DNA of 64,000 nucleotides from positions 2,323,402 to 2,387,401 of the forward strand of contig ONZQ02000003.1 in the NCBI GenBank assembly GCA_900312665.1. The letters are read 5' to 3'. Numbering within the stretch: the stretch's first letter is position 1; each line of letters starts with the position of its first letter. Positions 9,937 to 22,268 of the stretch are shown piece after piece. Below the pieces are notes generated by a model. That model saw only the letters and a list, made by a program, of their open reading frames with translations, was not told where the DNA came from and searched no databases. Made by a program: the position numbers and the translations under genes. This stretch comes from Cephalotrichum gorgonifer. Taxonomy: Eukaryota; Ascomycota; Sordariomycetes; Microascales; Microascaceae.

Positions 9937-12900
9937 GGAGGGATGAAGTGATTTTTACCTCCCCTGCTTCCGGGCGCACGATGGAGGTAGGCTCGGGGCC
10001 AGTCGGGACTGGTTGGGAGTAGGTGGCTTTTCGAGCCCTGGTCCCCCAGCCGCCGGATTCACCCGTTCGCATCGCCTCGTACCGAGGCATCATATTTCGA
10101 TTCTTCGATACCAGCGGTGAGCAGGATCACGTTCCTGCCACGCACGGGACGTCACAGGATCGGCAGGGCAGAAGAGAAACGGAGTACACTGTAACTTGCT
10201 TTTTGTCTTGGGCGTCAGGAGTACGCCCCAAATCACTCCTGCCATCCGGCGCCGTTGGGACCGCACCGCAAACGTACTTGTACACCTCGTGAGCGGCAAA
10301 CGACAAGGCCCCCGGTCCCCCTTTTTGCGCGCTGTGGCTGAAGGATAAGGAATTGTGATAGTCGCTGTACCCTCCCTGCCCACAAGTAATCACTCAGTCA
10401 CTTGATCACGTACGCGATCTAAAACGTTGAATCACACACTTTTTTTATGGGGGCTGGATCGCCGGCGGAGAGACAGTTAACCCCCACGCTGCAAGGGGTG
10501 CAACAGCGATACGCCGGGTCGAATTGCACCGAAGGGATCGGTCTTCCGCGGCTTTCCGTAAATTGCGGTGTCTCCACTCGATATATCACGAACTATGTGA
10601 GTGTGAGTGTCGTGGGGAGCTCATATATGACCTCCCTCCGCCATTTGAACTGGCGGGAACGTTCTCCCAAGGTGAGAAGTGGGCAATTCAACGCTGGAGG
10701 AGTATGAGTTTTGCGTCTAACCGCGCAGCACCGACCAGAACCTTAACGGAGATAGAATATCTGTCACAAGTGCTTGAGGCCGTCCGGTACTGGTTCAATG
10801 TCACAGATAGCTAGCTGCCTGGGACTGTCTGGCGCAGGTTTGATGTCTTCCATGACTGCAAGACAGGGTGATACAAGTTCAGGAACGGGGAGGATATGCC
10901 AATCGAGGCGGATGACACACATCCTGCGCCAAGAGGTAATTACCTACGATTCTCGTATTGAGCTTATATTCGTAAGGAGTCCTTTTGCTCGGACAGGGGC
11001 TGCAGCGTGTCGGCGGTTAGACACTTGACGCTGTGCGTTGTACAGTAGCATGCCTGTCGTCCGTGTCCAAGGGTAGACCGACCTGGACGAGATGGCCCCG
11101 TCCCGGGGGCCCCCAACCGCAGTGAGGCCTTTGATTCTACTCGGGTCCACAAAACTGTGTCCACCCTCAAAACGGAAACCCTCCCATGTGATAACTCCCG
11201 TCACCAAAGTTCGTTAATTCATCCCAAGCCTCAAAGGAAGGGTGAAGATATGCTTGTCAAAGTTAGTGGGAAATAGACGCGAGCGGAACGGTCAGCCCCC
11301 AGTCCCCCGAGAAGCCCCATCCACGAAAAAGCAAAGAGGAGAAGGCAAAGATAGGGAAGTTTCGCCAGAAAGGGCCAAGTGCCCACCAAGACCGGGCTTC
11401 GGATTGTGTTCCCCGGAGGGGTTGTATTGTGACAGCTTGTCTAGTACGAGCACTAGTAGGATTGCCGATCGGCCGCCCCATGTCCAACCGATCTGGTGGG
11501 GCTCTTTTCGAATTACAAGACTCCATGGTCATTGTGGACACGAGAGAGTGATTACTTTGTAATACATCCTGATTTCAAACACGGAGTAAGAAAGGTAGTA
11601 TTGAGTAGCACGGAATGGAAGGAGACGTCGCCCAAGTACCAGTACGAGTGCTGCAAGCTCACGGCCTAGTCCGGCCCTAGGCGCGGGGAGAAAGCGTGGC
11701 TTCCGGGGGGGAGTGGCGGGGAGCTAAAGTACAGTAACAGGCAAGAGTACAAGGGAGGAAGGGCGCCAAGCACGGGATGTTTCCTCGATCGGTGGCTGGC
11801 GTGAGTGGGAGAGGGTCAAGTTCCTGACCCTTGTCCCTTGATACGAGTACCTGTACCCACTGTAAATACTCTCTACACAGGTAATATAATCCTTCTCCGA
11901 AGCAGTTGGGATTGATATGCGTCGCGAGGTGCTCGAACGTCGTAATACGCCGAATATCCGACTCTCCGACTCTCTCTCCCCGGCGAAGTACTGACCGAGC
12001 CGCCGTCGAACCCTGGTCCATTTTCCATGATTACAAGTATGCCGTCGCCGATCTCTGCACGAGACCGAGTACAGACAGTAATATCTTGGACGGGCGGAAA
12101 AGGAGGGCAAATGAAAGGCTGTGGTGAAGGAACGGTGACGGGCACACGATATTTCCTCGGAGGGCATTTGTCGAGCCCGGTAACTTCATGCGATCCAACA
12201 GGTGATCAGGTCTCCCCCGGCCCAATGGATGGAATAGGCCCGGGCAACCGCAGTACAAGTACGGGGGTCGAGGCTTGATCCCCATGTTTCTTATGGAGCA
12301 GTAAGAGTACAAGTGATAATACTTGTGGTCGTCGAAATGAGCCGAAAGCTCCACCCGCGCGCTTCTCTGGCGTGGCGGGCAGGGGGGATGCCTGCCCCAC
12401 GCGGCCACCCACCGCTCCGCTTCACCGAGACGACATCGTGTCCCTCCCGCCGCTATTCGGTGGGCAGAGGACCAGGATAATGAAAATGGCGGGCAGAGAG
12501 TGGTGCGCCTACCCTCCCCCACCCACCACCCACCGGGGGACCACCATCCTCCCGTTCCGGTGGCGTGGCGATCGCTGAGGGCAGGTGACGATGCTTCCTC
12601 TCACATTCTTTCTCTTTTTTTCGGCGAGTCGTTCCCTGATGTGACTGGCACTTTATACATACGAGATTCACTCGACAGGGGAAGAAAAAGGAAGTATGGA
12701 CGCTAACTAACCAAGGCGAAGAAATGTATGACGATAGGGCTGTGAGCTAGCTCAGGACGAGAGTTTAAGCTTATCCTCTTGTGTCATGTTAGTTGCTCCG
12801 AATGGGAAAGAAAAGAGGAGGGGCAGGGTAGCGGGAGGATGGATGGAATATCGACGATCTAAAGTTTGTCTCCGTTTATATCATTTTTCAGGCAGAAGCT

Positions 12901-15900
12901 ACGAGTAACACGCAGTATTGTAATAGTAGAACCAGGATCCGAGTCATATTGCACAGCTTCCTATAAGTGGGCGAATGTATCTCACCTAGCGTGACGCCGG
13001 ATTACTGCGAGTAGGGTTAACCCTGCACATCACCCCCTGCCCTGACGCGCCTACAACCCAGTATTCGTATTCTGGGGTGCTGTTCCCTGCACTCGAGGAG
13101 GTTGGATATCCATTTAGCATTGACACTCGCAAGCACGGCCACGGCCGCCCAAGGCTCATTAAACCGGGAGGCGCCGTGTGACGAACCACATAGCCGCGGG
13201 ACGACTTCGGTCTCGTATCCACCGCTTGTCGAATTACTCCGGGGAGAGGCGGGAAACGAAAACTCTTTCATGCCCTTCTCCATCGTACTCGGGATATTGT
13301 CTGCTCGTATGGTTGATGAGAAAGCGGATCAGGGCTCGGGGGACTACGGGGTAAGGGTAGGATCATGAGGTATTGGGGTGGGGGGAGGTTGAAGGGGCGG
13401 TGTGTGTTCTCCTGCGAAGTTGAGGGGCTATTACGACCACGAGTACTTTAGAATCTGCTTGCAGTATGAAAGCAGCTGACGCTAGGTTGTACATGTACGA
13501 GCATGACAAGTTAAAGCGGCGGGCATGTTCTGCTCATTGCTCATGCAGGGAGCTGCGGGAAGTGCTCTTCTCGAATCGTTGTCTCGCTCCCTTTTTCCTT
13601 CTTTTTTTCCTTTTTTTTCTTCCTGCGCAGGGACAGGGGTCTCTCACCCTTTCCTTCTCTCTCGGCCCCTTCTGCTCCGCGAGGTAGTGTAACGAAATAC
13701 AACCTCGTACAGCAGGAAATACGACGTATCATGGCGGGCAAACCCAATTTCAAGAAGCCCGGAAATAATACCGCCTGTTGCCCGCTGTGCGAGTCGAGTC
13801 GTATTACCTACAAACCAACCAACCAGCCTAGGAGAAGGAAGGCGCACGGGAAGTACAAGCCATACATACGAGTATACTACGAACGTACCTACTCCGTGCT
13901 CGCAGAGTGACACGGAAGAACTAAATCTGCATATGGAAGTGGCGGGTGAGACAGGACCTCCACAACCTCTCTAGCATGAAAGGATGGCTGGCTGGCCCTA
14001 GCCACGGCCGATGCGGGACGACGTGGAGGCCCCACCCCCACCCCCCGATACATTTGTACTCAGTATGGACTTCAAGGCAAAAATGGGGGAGGCGCGGCAC
14101 GAGAAACGTTTTGTAGAATTCGGGGCGCCGGAAGGGAAAGAAAAAGCACACCGCAACGCAAGCGGGCATGCACTCATGTTCCGAATCCCTGCACCTCCGC
14201 GCTGAATAGCATCCACTCCTTCTCAACTCGTACAAGGAATTTTCGCCACAAGTCATTTGCTGTGAGGCGGGAGGTAATAGGTGCATGTCGTCGTCGAAAC
14301 GGGGCAAGTGTCCGGGTACAGGTACGGCGCCGCCCCCCAAGTTGCTGTGAGGGTCCTGTAGCTTATTACCTATCAATACAAGTAGTATTATAGTGGGGGG
14401 ACGATCGGAGACGTTGATCGGGAGGGGGGCAGGGATCTGCGACAACATCTCCAATCCGAAAACCCCGCACTAATAGCTGCTCCTAATGTAGTAACAGGAC
14501 ATCCTGTCTTTCTCCTCCCTTGACGGCGTTGTGTGTTCTTCGTAGGGCGGGGTTCCTATGACTTGCCCTTCTGTACCCCGTGAGGTTACAAGTACTTGCA
14601 CTTGTAGTACTTGTAGCGCATACTTTCCGCTCCATCCACCCACCGAGACCTACGAATAGGAGGGAGGGAGGATGCAGGCAAAGTTTCTCGCTTTCGCTTT
14701 CGGCCTTTACAGAAGCAAGCCGCCCACCCCACGGCACTTAACGGCACGGCTCTTTCCTGCAGGAGGACGAGTCTCAACCGAACACTCTGCCCCCAACCCC
14801 GACGAGTACGCACCACCGATAATTTCTAAGGAATAATACATCTTGGTTCCCCATTGGGCGAAGATGGTGGTAAAAAAAGAAACAATTAGATTAAAAAGGG
14901 TGCAGCATTTAATCAACTGTGCATGCAGTGGGCATCCGGCTTGTCCTGTCTGGCCCCCTTCCCTTCCCTTCCCTCTATTATTATTAACTGTGCCCTCTTC
15001 TGTTCCGATATGATCGAGCACCGCCCGTGCCCCCTCCCTTCCCCCCATCGCCCGCTGCTGCAGTAGTAGCGATGCGACGTCATCTAACAAGAAGCAGCTT
15101 TTCGGAAATTGGCCGCGATTGAACCACATCGACCACCGTCGCACATTCCGTGCCGCATCGGATTAAACTCCTCCTCAGGGTGTCATCGCCGTGCCTTTGC
15201 GGAGTGTTTGTGTGGCATCCCAACAAAAAAAAACTCGAGATGTCCGTTCCTAACTTGCTCCGTGACAGCGTGATCGTGGCAGGGCACTCGTAGTCAGGCC
15301 AGTTAGACGTGAAGGCTGGGTCAGACGGGGGTATCGTGCTTGTATGCTTGTGCGCGTGTAGGTACTCCTCGTACAAATTGCATCGGGCGGCGTTGAAAGG
15401 GGGGGGGGGGGGGCTGGATTCCCTTCTCCGTAGAACATGCCGAAGGCTGTGCGGGTAGAGGAACAGTTTGCTGCCGGGGTCCTTGGCCAGTACGCAGGTC
15501 TCTCCCACATCGTGACCTGAGACCTACAAGCACTCTGCATATTCCAGTTACGGAACAATGCCCGACGCCTTCTCCCTCTCGGTCCAGGCAGATCTACGAC
15601 GTATTACGTGTATCGATCACGATGAAGTTGCCGAAGGAATGCCATGTCGAAGATCGCCAATGAACTAGGCCCCACCGAGCTTCGTCCGAGCAGAAGAGCC
15701 AGCCCGACTACATCCCATACCTCTCATGTAGCAACATAGTAATACGAGTACCATACAGTACCGTCATAGGGCGGGAACCACCGTCGAGAACCATTCAAAG
15801 CATAAGCCCGAAACACTTTGTATGGAGTGAGGTAGTATTAATATTACCTCGACAAGTATAATAGTAGCAGAGAGATCGGCAAAGAGGCGAACATTTCGCC

Positions 15901-18511
15901 GCCCATGAAGGACGACGGCCCACTATCCGAGGCCAACAATTCTAGCCCCATAATGCAGAGCTAAACGAAGAAAAAGTCACAGGCTAAGAGGCTTGCGCGA
16001 TGGAGGCTTGCGCGATGCGTAAAACACACCATCGCATAGCTGGCGGTATAAACACGATGTTCGGACGATATTAGTATTTAATCATATCTGTGAAATACTC
16101 GTACCCGAAGGGGAACGACTGACATCCTGCTGAACCGAGTCGATTCATAACGGGGCTGGCTGCTCTCGAAATCACTAACCGAGAAGAAGCACCATGCTGC
16201 AGCGTGCCATACAAGTAAGTACAGTACTCATGCTTATGCCAATGCGAGTACTCGTTCTCTCGCACTCGTGCTTGTCTAGTGTGCTCTCTTCCGCTTTAGC
16301 CCCATACATGGCGTCGAGTCATTAGTCGCCCGGAGCGTCTGGCTGCAGCGCTGGCTGTGCTGTGCATGCATGCACAACTCGTGCGTACGTATATATCCAA
16401 GCAATTATTGACACTACTAGAGAGGGCCACTCTTTGACATCCGCAGCTTGTCTCACCTTTTTCGAGGCAAGGCCCCCTCTACTGAACCTGCATGACTTGC
16501 GGAACCAGAGAATCCTTCCGATGCGGGAAATACTTGTGCGTACTTGTGAGCGGAACATGGCCTGTCTGCTGTGAGTATGTAAGAAGAATGGGGCATAAGT
16601 TGCAGGAAGGAAAAGAAAAAAAAGGAAGGTCAAAAAATAGTGGGCTTCTGGAGCTGGCAGAAATACACGCGCTTATCTGCCACGTACGGGTACAGGACAA
16701 TACTAAGTGGTGCCTCGACCAGGAAAACTGTTTGTTAATCCCCAAAGGGGGTTATCACCGAGGTCAAGGGCCTGTCCTTGCCCTGTCATGAGGGTCCGCT
16801 TACAAGGTTGAACACATGTCTTCCCTCCTAGGGCGAACGGCTTGAACCCACACTAGCATCAAGCGCTAGCGGAGGGTGGTGTGTACTTGTATTTAGCATC
16901 GGGGATCTCAAACTAGACCCTAACCTGGCTAGGTACATGGCGATCAGCTCACCAAACATGAATATTAAATACTTATGCTTGTATTTGTAGGCGGTTATAA
17001 CACGGAACGATATTAGCCCAAACTCTTTCAATTAGGGTTGGTCAGGAGATCTACGCGGGCTTTTTAGCCCGAAACTCTCGTGGCCGGGAAGGTACTCATG
17101 GGGGTCTGCCTGTCGCCACAGGTACTGAGATTCCTCAAATCCTCCATTCTCGTCATATGATAGGGCATCCATGTACTTAGATCTACCTAACGGAGAAGCT
17201 AGCAGGTCGAGAGTACTTGCCCTCCCGGAGACGGGGGTATAGGTTTCGGGCCAATCCGCTCTGGCTACCCCGATGCTAATACAAGTTCCTCAGGTACAGT
17301 TACTGCTAGTGTGGAGTGCGCGTACTTGTCCAAGTCTCCGCCCATTCATAGCTTGTTCGGAGAAATGCTGAGACTGGCCCAATCGTTCGCGTACTAGGAG
17401 TTGCCAGAGGCAAGGGCGACAAAGCAGGATGGAGACCCTCACCTCATTTCTCGTCGTCAATTGCCCTCCCTCCAGCCATAAGACAGCGGAGGGTGGAAGG
17501 TGAATGTCACCTTCGCACGTATGTGAGCCAAGCCGGGATTAGGACTCTGAGCGGAGGGAAGACTCTCGGACAGATCCATGTATGTGCCCCACCTCAGTTC
17601 AGGCCATGGCAGGTGGATGGATCGTGTATATGTACTCGTATATTGGACCTCGTAACTAAGTACTTGTACACGTGCCATGCCGCATCCGCTCCGCATGAGT
17701 ACCCGTACCATACCCGTAGGCTATTACTCCGTACATGTATCCATTTGCACCCTGTTGTTGTCAATTCCTCTCATCCCCAAACCTATCCTCGCTTCCCTCC
17801 AACTCGTACCCGCCGACGATCGTTCTCCTCCTCTCATTGAAACCAAGATCAAAGGAGGGACAAAACCTACTCCTTTCCCCGCAAGTGCCATTGACTTTTG
17901 TTCCTCGACCACAGCCCTCCCCTCCTCGACACGCACCTTGCACCACCTACTCCCCGTCGGTCGGTGCGGTCGAATAAAGGAAGACATTCCTTCAACAACA
18001 GCGGCTATTTCAACCACCTCTTAACGACACAAGACGACCCAACAACGGAACCAGGCGGATATTTATATAATATATCCCTCAGTTTTTGTCCGACAGCCCT
18101 CGGTCGTTCTCATTCTATAACCTCCTCTCCGTGCAAACAACCTCGACTGGTCGTGGATATCCCCCATTTACTCCTCGATAAATAACTCGGCTGAACTTGC
18201 CTCGGTCGCCACCACTACTACGAAACCGACATCCGCAAATTCAACTCCGAAGAGACCATGTCTACATGAACGAATACGATCCGCCAATTCCCCTCACCCA
18301 TTATACCCCGTCATTCTCAACCTAGCGGTAGGAGCTAGCTCAGACCGTTATACCTCTCGTGCTGTGTCTCCACAGCTTCTCCGACCACCGGCCGAGCGGC
18401 GCATATATACCCCCCCCCCGTTGACCACACGATACGTTAGGACTCCCGTGCCTAACGTCGCCTTTTCCGATTGTCAATATTTCTTCCCCTCTCGAGAACG
18501 ATCATCGCTCC
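9937..18511. other. 8.6 kb gene-poor stretch
   Basis: No frame here resembles a known protein. The longest open frames (about 100-180 codons) have neither domain motifs nor third-position GC bias. Base composition looks similar to other intergenic DNA rather than AT-rich repeat-induced mutation debris. It is dense in TACAAGTAC/GTACTTGTA-type words. It holds a near-perfect palindrome at 15829-15850, a 15-bp tandem duplication at 15988-16017, and a G16 run near 15400. The last ~800 bases (17740-18511) are pyrimidine-rich, as expected for the promoter and leader of the gene at 18512. Noncoding transcripts cannot be excluded. Confidence 0.55.
15988..16017. repeat. 15-bp tandem duplication
   Basis: The unit gaggcttgcgcgatg occurs twice head to tail. 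It lies in noncoding DNA and its significance is unknown. Confidence 0.9.
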
Positions 18512-19729
18512 ATGGCCATGGACGCGTTAAAGAACATATCCAACAACGTCCCGGACTGGCTGCAGAGGCTAGGCGAGTTAAACGGCCAAATCGAGCAGCG
18601 CCAGCGCGAGCTGGTCGCCCTCGGCCAGTCTTCGACCAAGTCTATCCGGAACCGCGGCTCCAACGAGTCTCTCCTGACGAAGGACGAGGATGAAGTGGAA
18701 GCGCCGGTCAAGCCGAGTGCGGATATAGAGCTGGCGGATACGCCGGCCGAGGCTGCTGCCGCTCCCGAGCCGGCGCAGGAGAGCTCGAACACGCCCGCGA
18801 TCACATCGACCGAACTCAAGCAGCACACGAGAGATGTCGTGAAGGTGGCCCACGCCCACGCCCTCGCGCAAGTTCGGAAACAACGCCGCTCTCAGTCCGT
18901 CACCTCGGAGGAAGGCCACCCGGCCGCGTATCGTTCTAGGAGAATGATTGTCGTATATTACGACAGCTTCGTGGAGAGCTTCTTCGAGGAGCTGGTGAAG
19001 TTTGTCTCGGCAAGTCGGAATCTGATGCGAAAGGCAAAGATGGCCGCCAAGGTTGCTCACATAAAACGCATGGCGGACCTGGATGTCGGCAACGATGACG
19101 GCGATGACGACGACAACTCGGGCATGCCTCCCCGGCCCCTACCATCCCTTCGGTATCTCGGTGCGGGTAGGGGCACCGGCATGTCTCCGTCGCTGGCTCG
19201 TATGACTGCCGGCGTCGGCGGCAGGGGAGCCGGACCCGCCGACCCCGCCAGCGACTTCTACGACAAGTTGGACAAGGGCCTCGAGTACGTACAGAGCACG
19301 AGCGAGCGAGCGGCGCACCAGTTCCTGAGAGATGGAGACTGTGCCGAGGAAGTCAACAACATCGCCAGGCGCCTCGCCGAGACGAAGGAGCTCGCCGAGA
19401 AGGAGATCGAGAGGATCATGCGCGAGAACCCCGAGCTTGCCAATGAGCCCGCCGAGGCGCAGAAGGTTCGGACGCACCGCCCACCTGCCGTCCGCCGAGA
19501 ACTCAACTCTGCGAAGGAGTCGCTCGCCGCCGGCGAGGCGCGAGAAGCGAAGCAGCAGCCGGTCAAGAGGAACTTTGCCGGACTCATCGAGCCGAACTCG
19601 GGCTCCAACCAGATCCTCGAGGCGGACGACAACGACGAGGGTCTCGGGGATATGGACTTCAAGATGCCGGCTCGGATCATCCGTCGGGCTGGAGCCGCGA
19701 GAACGAATGCCTTGGAGGTAGATCCCTAA
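18512..19729 (+). CDS. Conserved fungal protein of unknown function
   Basis: Single exon, 405 residues, with a second ATG at codon 3 in the same frame. The sequence has strong third-position GC bias, so it is clearly coding. The N terminus (ISNNVPDWLQRLGELNGQI) looks like a helical segment. A Glu/Pro/Ala-rich spacer follows. The central block contains RRMIVVYYDSFVESFFEELV and KFVSASRNLMRKAKMAAKVA, which read as a conserved core. An Asp-rich run (NDDGDDDDNSG) and helical DFYDKLDKGLEYVQSTSERA come next, and the C terminus is acidic then basic. There is no signal peptide or membrane segment. I do not recognise a characterised family. The upstream intergenic DNA is unusually long (8.6 kb) and the leader is pyrimidine-rich. 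Confidence 0.85.
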   Translation: MAMDALKNISNNVPDWLQRLGELNGQIEQRQRELVALGQSSTKSIRNRGSNESLLTKDEDEVEAPVKPSADIELADTPAEAAAAPEPAQESSNTPAITSTELKQHTRDVVKVAHAHALAQVRKQRRSQSVTSEEGHPAAYRSRRMIVVYYDSFVESFFEELVKFVSASRNLMRKAKMAAKVAHIKRMADLDVGNDDGDDDDNSGMPPRPLPSLRYLGAGRGTGMSPSLARMTAGVGGRGAGPADPASDFYDKLDKGLEYVQSTSERAAHQFLRDGDCAEEVNNIARRLAETKELAEKEIERIMRENPELANEPAEAQKVRTHRPPAVRRELNSAKESLAAGEAREAKQQPVKRNFAGLIEPNSGSNQILEADDNDEGLGDMDFKMPARIIRRAGAARTNALEVDP

Positions 19730-21097
19730 CGAAGGGCTCCTGGTGCCGCTGCAACATCATAGACGACTCTTGGATGCGAGATGTTGGTTACAGCATTGCC
19801 TTTTTCTTTGATGGGAGACTATATACCCCGTCTGCACGACCCTCTTTGATTGATGACACGCCGGCGTTTCCTTGGGGTCAGAACTAGGGGTATCACCCCC
19901 TCTTATTTTTTGACCTTTTCTCTTGCTCTTTTTTTTCGTCCTTTGGGGCTTGGGCATGTATGGCCCCTCCCTTTCTATACGCTCGCAGCAGAGATACACA
20001 TATACACAACCCATATATAATTCCGCCCCTCTAGCGGGAACGTTTTGGCATAGCGAGATGGAGATTTTCTTTTTGGGGGTATTGATTGCTTGCTGATATT
20101 GACTTTTTTCTCTCTTTTCTTTTCTTCCTTACAGCTTATTGGGTTTATTGGTTCGTTTTTCTCAACATTTCCGGACTGTGACGAAGGGCGATAAGTGAGT
20201 GAGGAGGAGGAGGAGGAGGAGGAGGAGGAGGGGGAGGAGGGGAGAGGGCGTTATCACTCATGGTATTTTTTATAAGTATGTTCTAGGGATGGATAACGAA
20301 ACCCAAAATTTTGTTTTATGGGAAGTTTGGGGCTGGTTGGGTTAGGACATCGGGGGGGGGGGGTATAAAAATGATTTTCCTCGTGTTCTTTTTGGCCGCG
20401 TAAGAGTATATACAGGCTGTGAAAGTGATCGGTGATGGTGGTGATACGCATCTTGTGCCCGTCTTCTCGAAAAGATCCGGTTCTAGATGGGTTCCTGGGG
20501 GGAGAGGGCTGGGGAGGAATCAATTTCATGTGGATGGATTGTAGGACCCTTTTTCGACGGCCGTTTCTATTAGATGAGAAGCAAATCTCTCAAGAAGATG
20601 TGTGGGTTTGAAGCCGTTGATCGCCATATGCTTCTCGTTTCTCATATCTCGTCTCTCTCTCCCTTTGATAAGAAAGGGTACACATCCAGTTTCATCCCGA
20701 GGTTGGTGGGTAAGAAAGGAAACCAAAGCCAAGAAAAAAAAAACCCCATCCTATTTACACAGATAAGAATTTGAATCCCTATTTGCAGGTGAGCTTTGCT
20801 GCGACTTCTGTACTCCGTGATCTCCTCGTTTTCTTTTTTTAGGGGGGTTTAGAGGGGTAGAAAAAGGGGGGGGGTTCCTGGCTTTCCCATGACTGAGCGA
20901 TCTTGACTCATCAAAACCCCAGATTTCAACAGCGTGCAGTAGCTGAGCCCAGCACCAAAACCACCATAACAACCTCCCCCGCAAGAGTTCAACAACATTT
21001 GAATAGCCCCTCCCCCCCCACACATACACCCCGTCCTCTTGCGGCACCGGAACCCAATCAAACCCACGGGTGGAAGTCTACTCAGAACCCCAGAATA
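19730..21097. other. Intergenic region
   Basis: Holds the 3' region of the unknown-function gene (T-rich, about 19900-20200) and the promoter of the DcpS gene. Poly-G and GGA runs occur. No gene was recognised. Confidence 0.5.
20201..20243. repeat. (GGA)n microsatellite
   Basis: An imperfect GAG/AGG trinucleotide array in noncoding DNA between the unknown-function gene and DcpS. Confidence 0.9.
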
Positions 21098-22268
21098 ATG
21101 ACGGAAGACGCGGATAAGGCGGCCGCGGAGGCGCTCGTGCGGGAGTTCAAGCTTACTCGAGCGCTGAACCAAGGTAAGTAAAACCCACCCATTCCCCCCA
21201 CCTTCACAGGTATCGGTCCTACGGCACGACATACAAGTACTACAGGCAGAACCTAAAAAAGGGCACCACTACAGAGAGAGAAGGGGAATAAGAAAAAGAT
21301 GAAGAAAAAATGAGATAAAATTATAGAAATCGCTAACGCTACAGGGGAAAACAAAAGACCAGGCGGGAAGACGCATCTCCCTCCTAGGTGAGATCTCCTC
21401 CAAGCCCGCGCTCCTCATCCTCGAGCGTGCCCCGTGGCCCACGGACGAGGGCTACCTCTCGTCCGTCCCGGGGGCCCTGTCGTGGGTGGCCAACCTCGGC
21501 GCCAACGACATCTACCACTGGTACATGGCCGGCGCGGGGAACCAGCCCGAGACGCGGCAGGGCGGCGAGTTCTTCGCCGACATGAAGATCAACCTCATCT
21601 ACCCCTGCACGGAGACGCACGTCAAGAAGTACAGCAGGCAAGGGGTGCGCTTCGTGACGGAGACCCCCGAGATCTACGCCGACCTCGTGAGGCCGTACAT
21701 GCAGACCAAGAGGGAGGAGGGGAGGCTGAACTGGGTGTACAACATCATCGAGGGGCGAAAGGAGGTCGAGGACGTCATATACAGGACGGAGCTCGGCAAG
21801 GCCGGGGACGAGGGCTTCCTGCTGATCCCGGATCTGAACTGGGACCGGACCACGATTGACGGGCTACACCTGCTCGCGCTGGTCGAGAGGAGGGACCTGT
21901 GGAGCCTGAGGGACCTGAAGAAGAAGCACATCCCGTGGCTGGAGCACATGAAGGCGAAGCTGGTGGCGGCGACGGTGGAGACGTACCCAACGCTGGAGGC
22001 CGACCAGCTGAAGCTGTACGTGCACTACCAGCCGACGTACTACCACCTCCACATCCACATCGTGAACGTCGCGCACGAGGCGGGGCCCACGCAGGCCACG
22101 GGCAAGGCGGTCGGGTTGGAGGGTATCATTGAGACATTAAAGGCTATGGGCGGGGATGACGAGACGGGTATGGACTCGGTCGCTATGAGCTACACTCTGG
22201 GGGAGGAGAGCGAGCTGTGGACGGGCGTGTTCGGCCCGCTTAAAGCGAGCGCGACAGCTCCTCGATAG
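21098..22268 (+). CDS. DCS1: Scavenger mRNA-decapping enzyme DcpS (m7GpppX diphosphatase)
   Basis: DcpS hydrolyses the m7GpppX cap remnant left after 3'-to-5' mRNA decay. Exons are 21098-21173 and 21388-22268, giving 318 residues. The junction joins LNQ to GEISSKPALLILERAPW in frame. The HIT-family catalytic signature HLHIHIVNV is visible, with His245, His247 and His249. Other family blocks are NDIYHWYM, FADMKINLIYPCTE, HIPWLEHMK and LKLYVHYQPTYYH. Length and layout match the fungal enzymes. The 3' end overlaps the convergent GILT gene by 29 nt. Confidence 0.95.

Noticed and set aside
9937..18511. Centromere or RIP-mutated transposon block
   Set aside because: The region is not visibly AT-rich, keeps ordinary base mixture and shows no transposase or reverse-transcriptase fragments in any frame.
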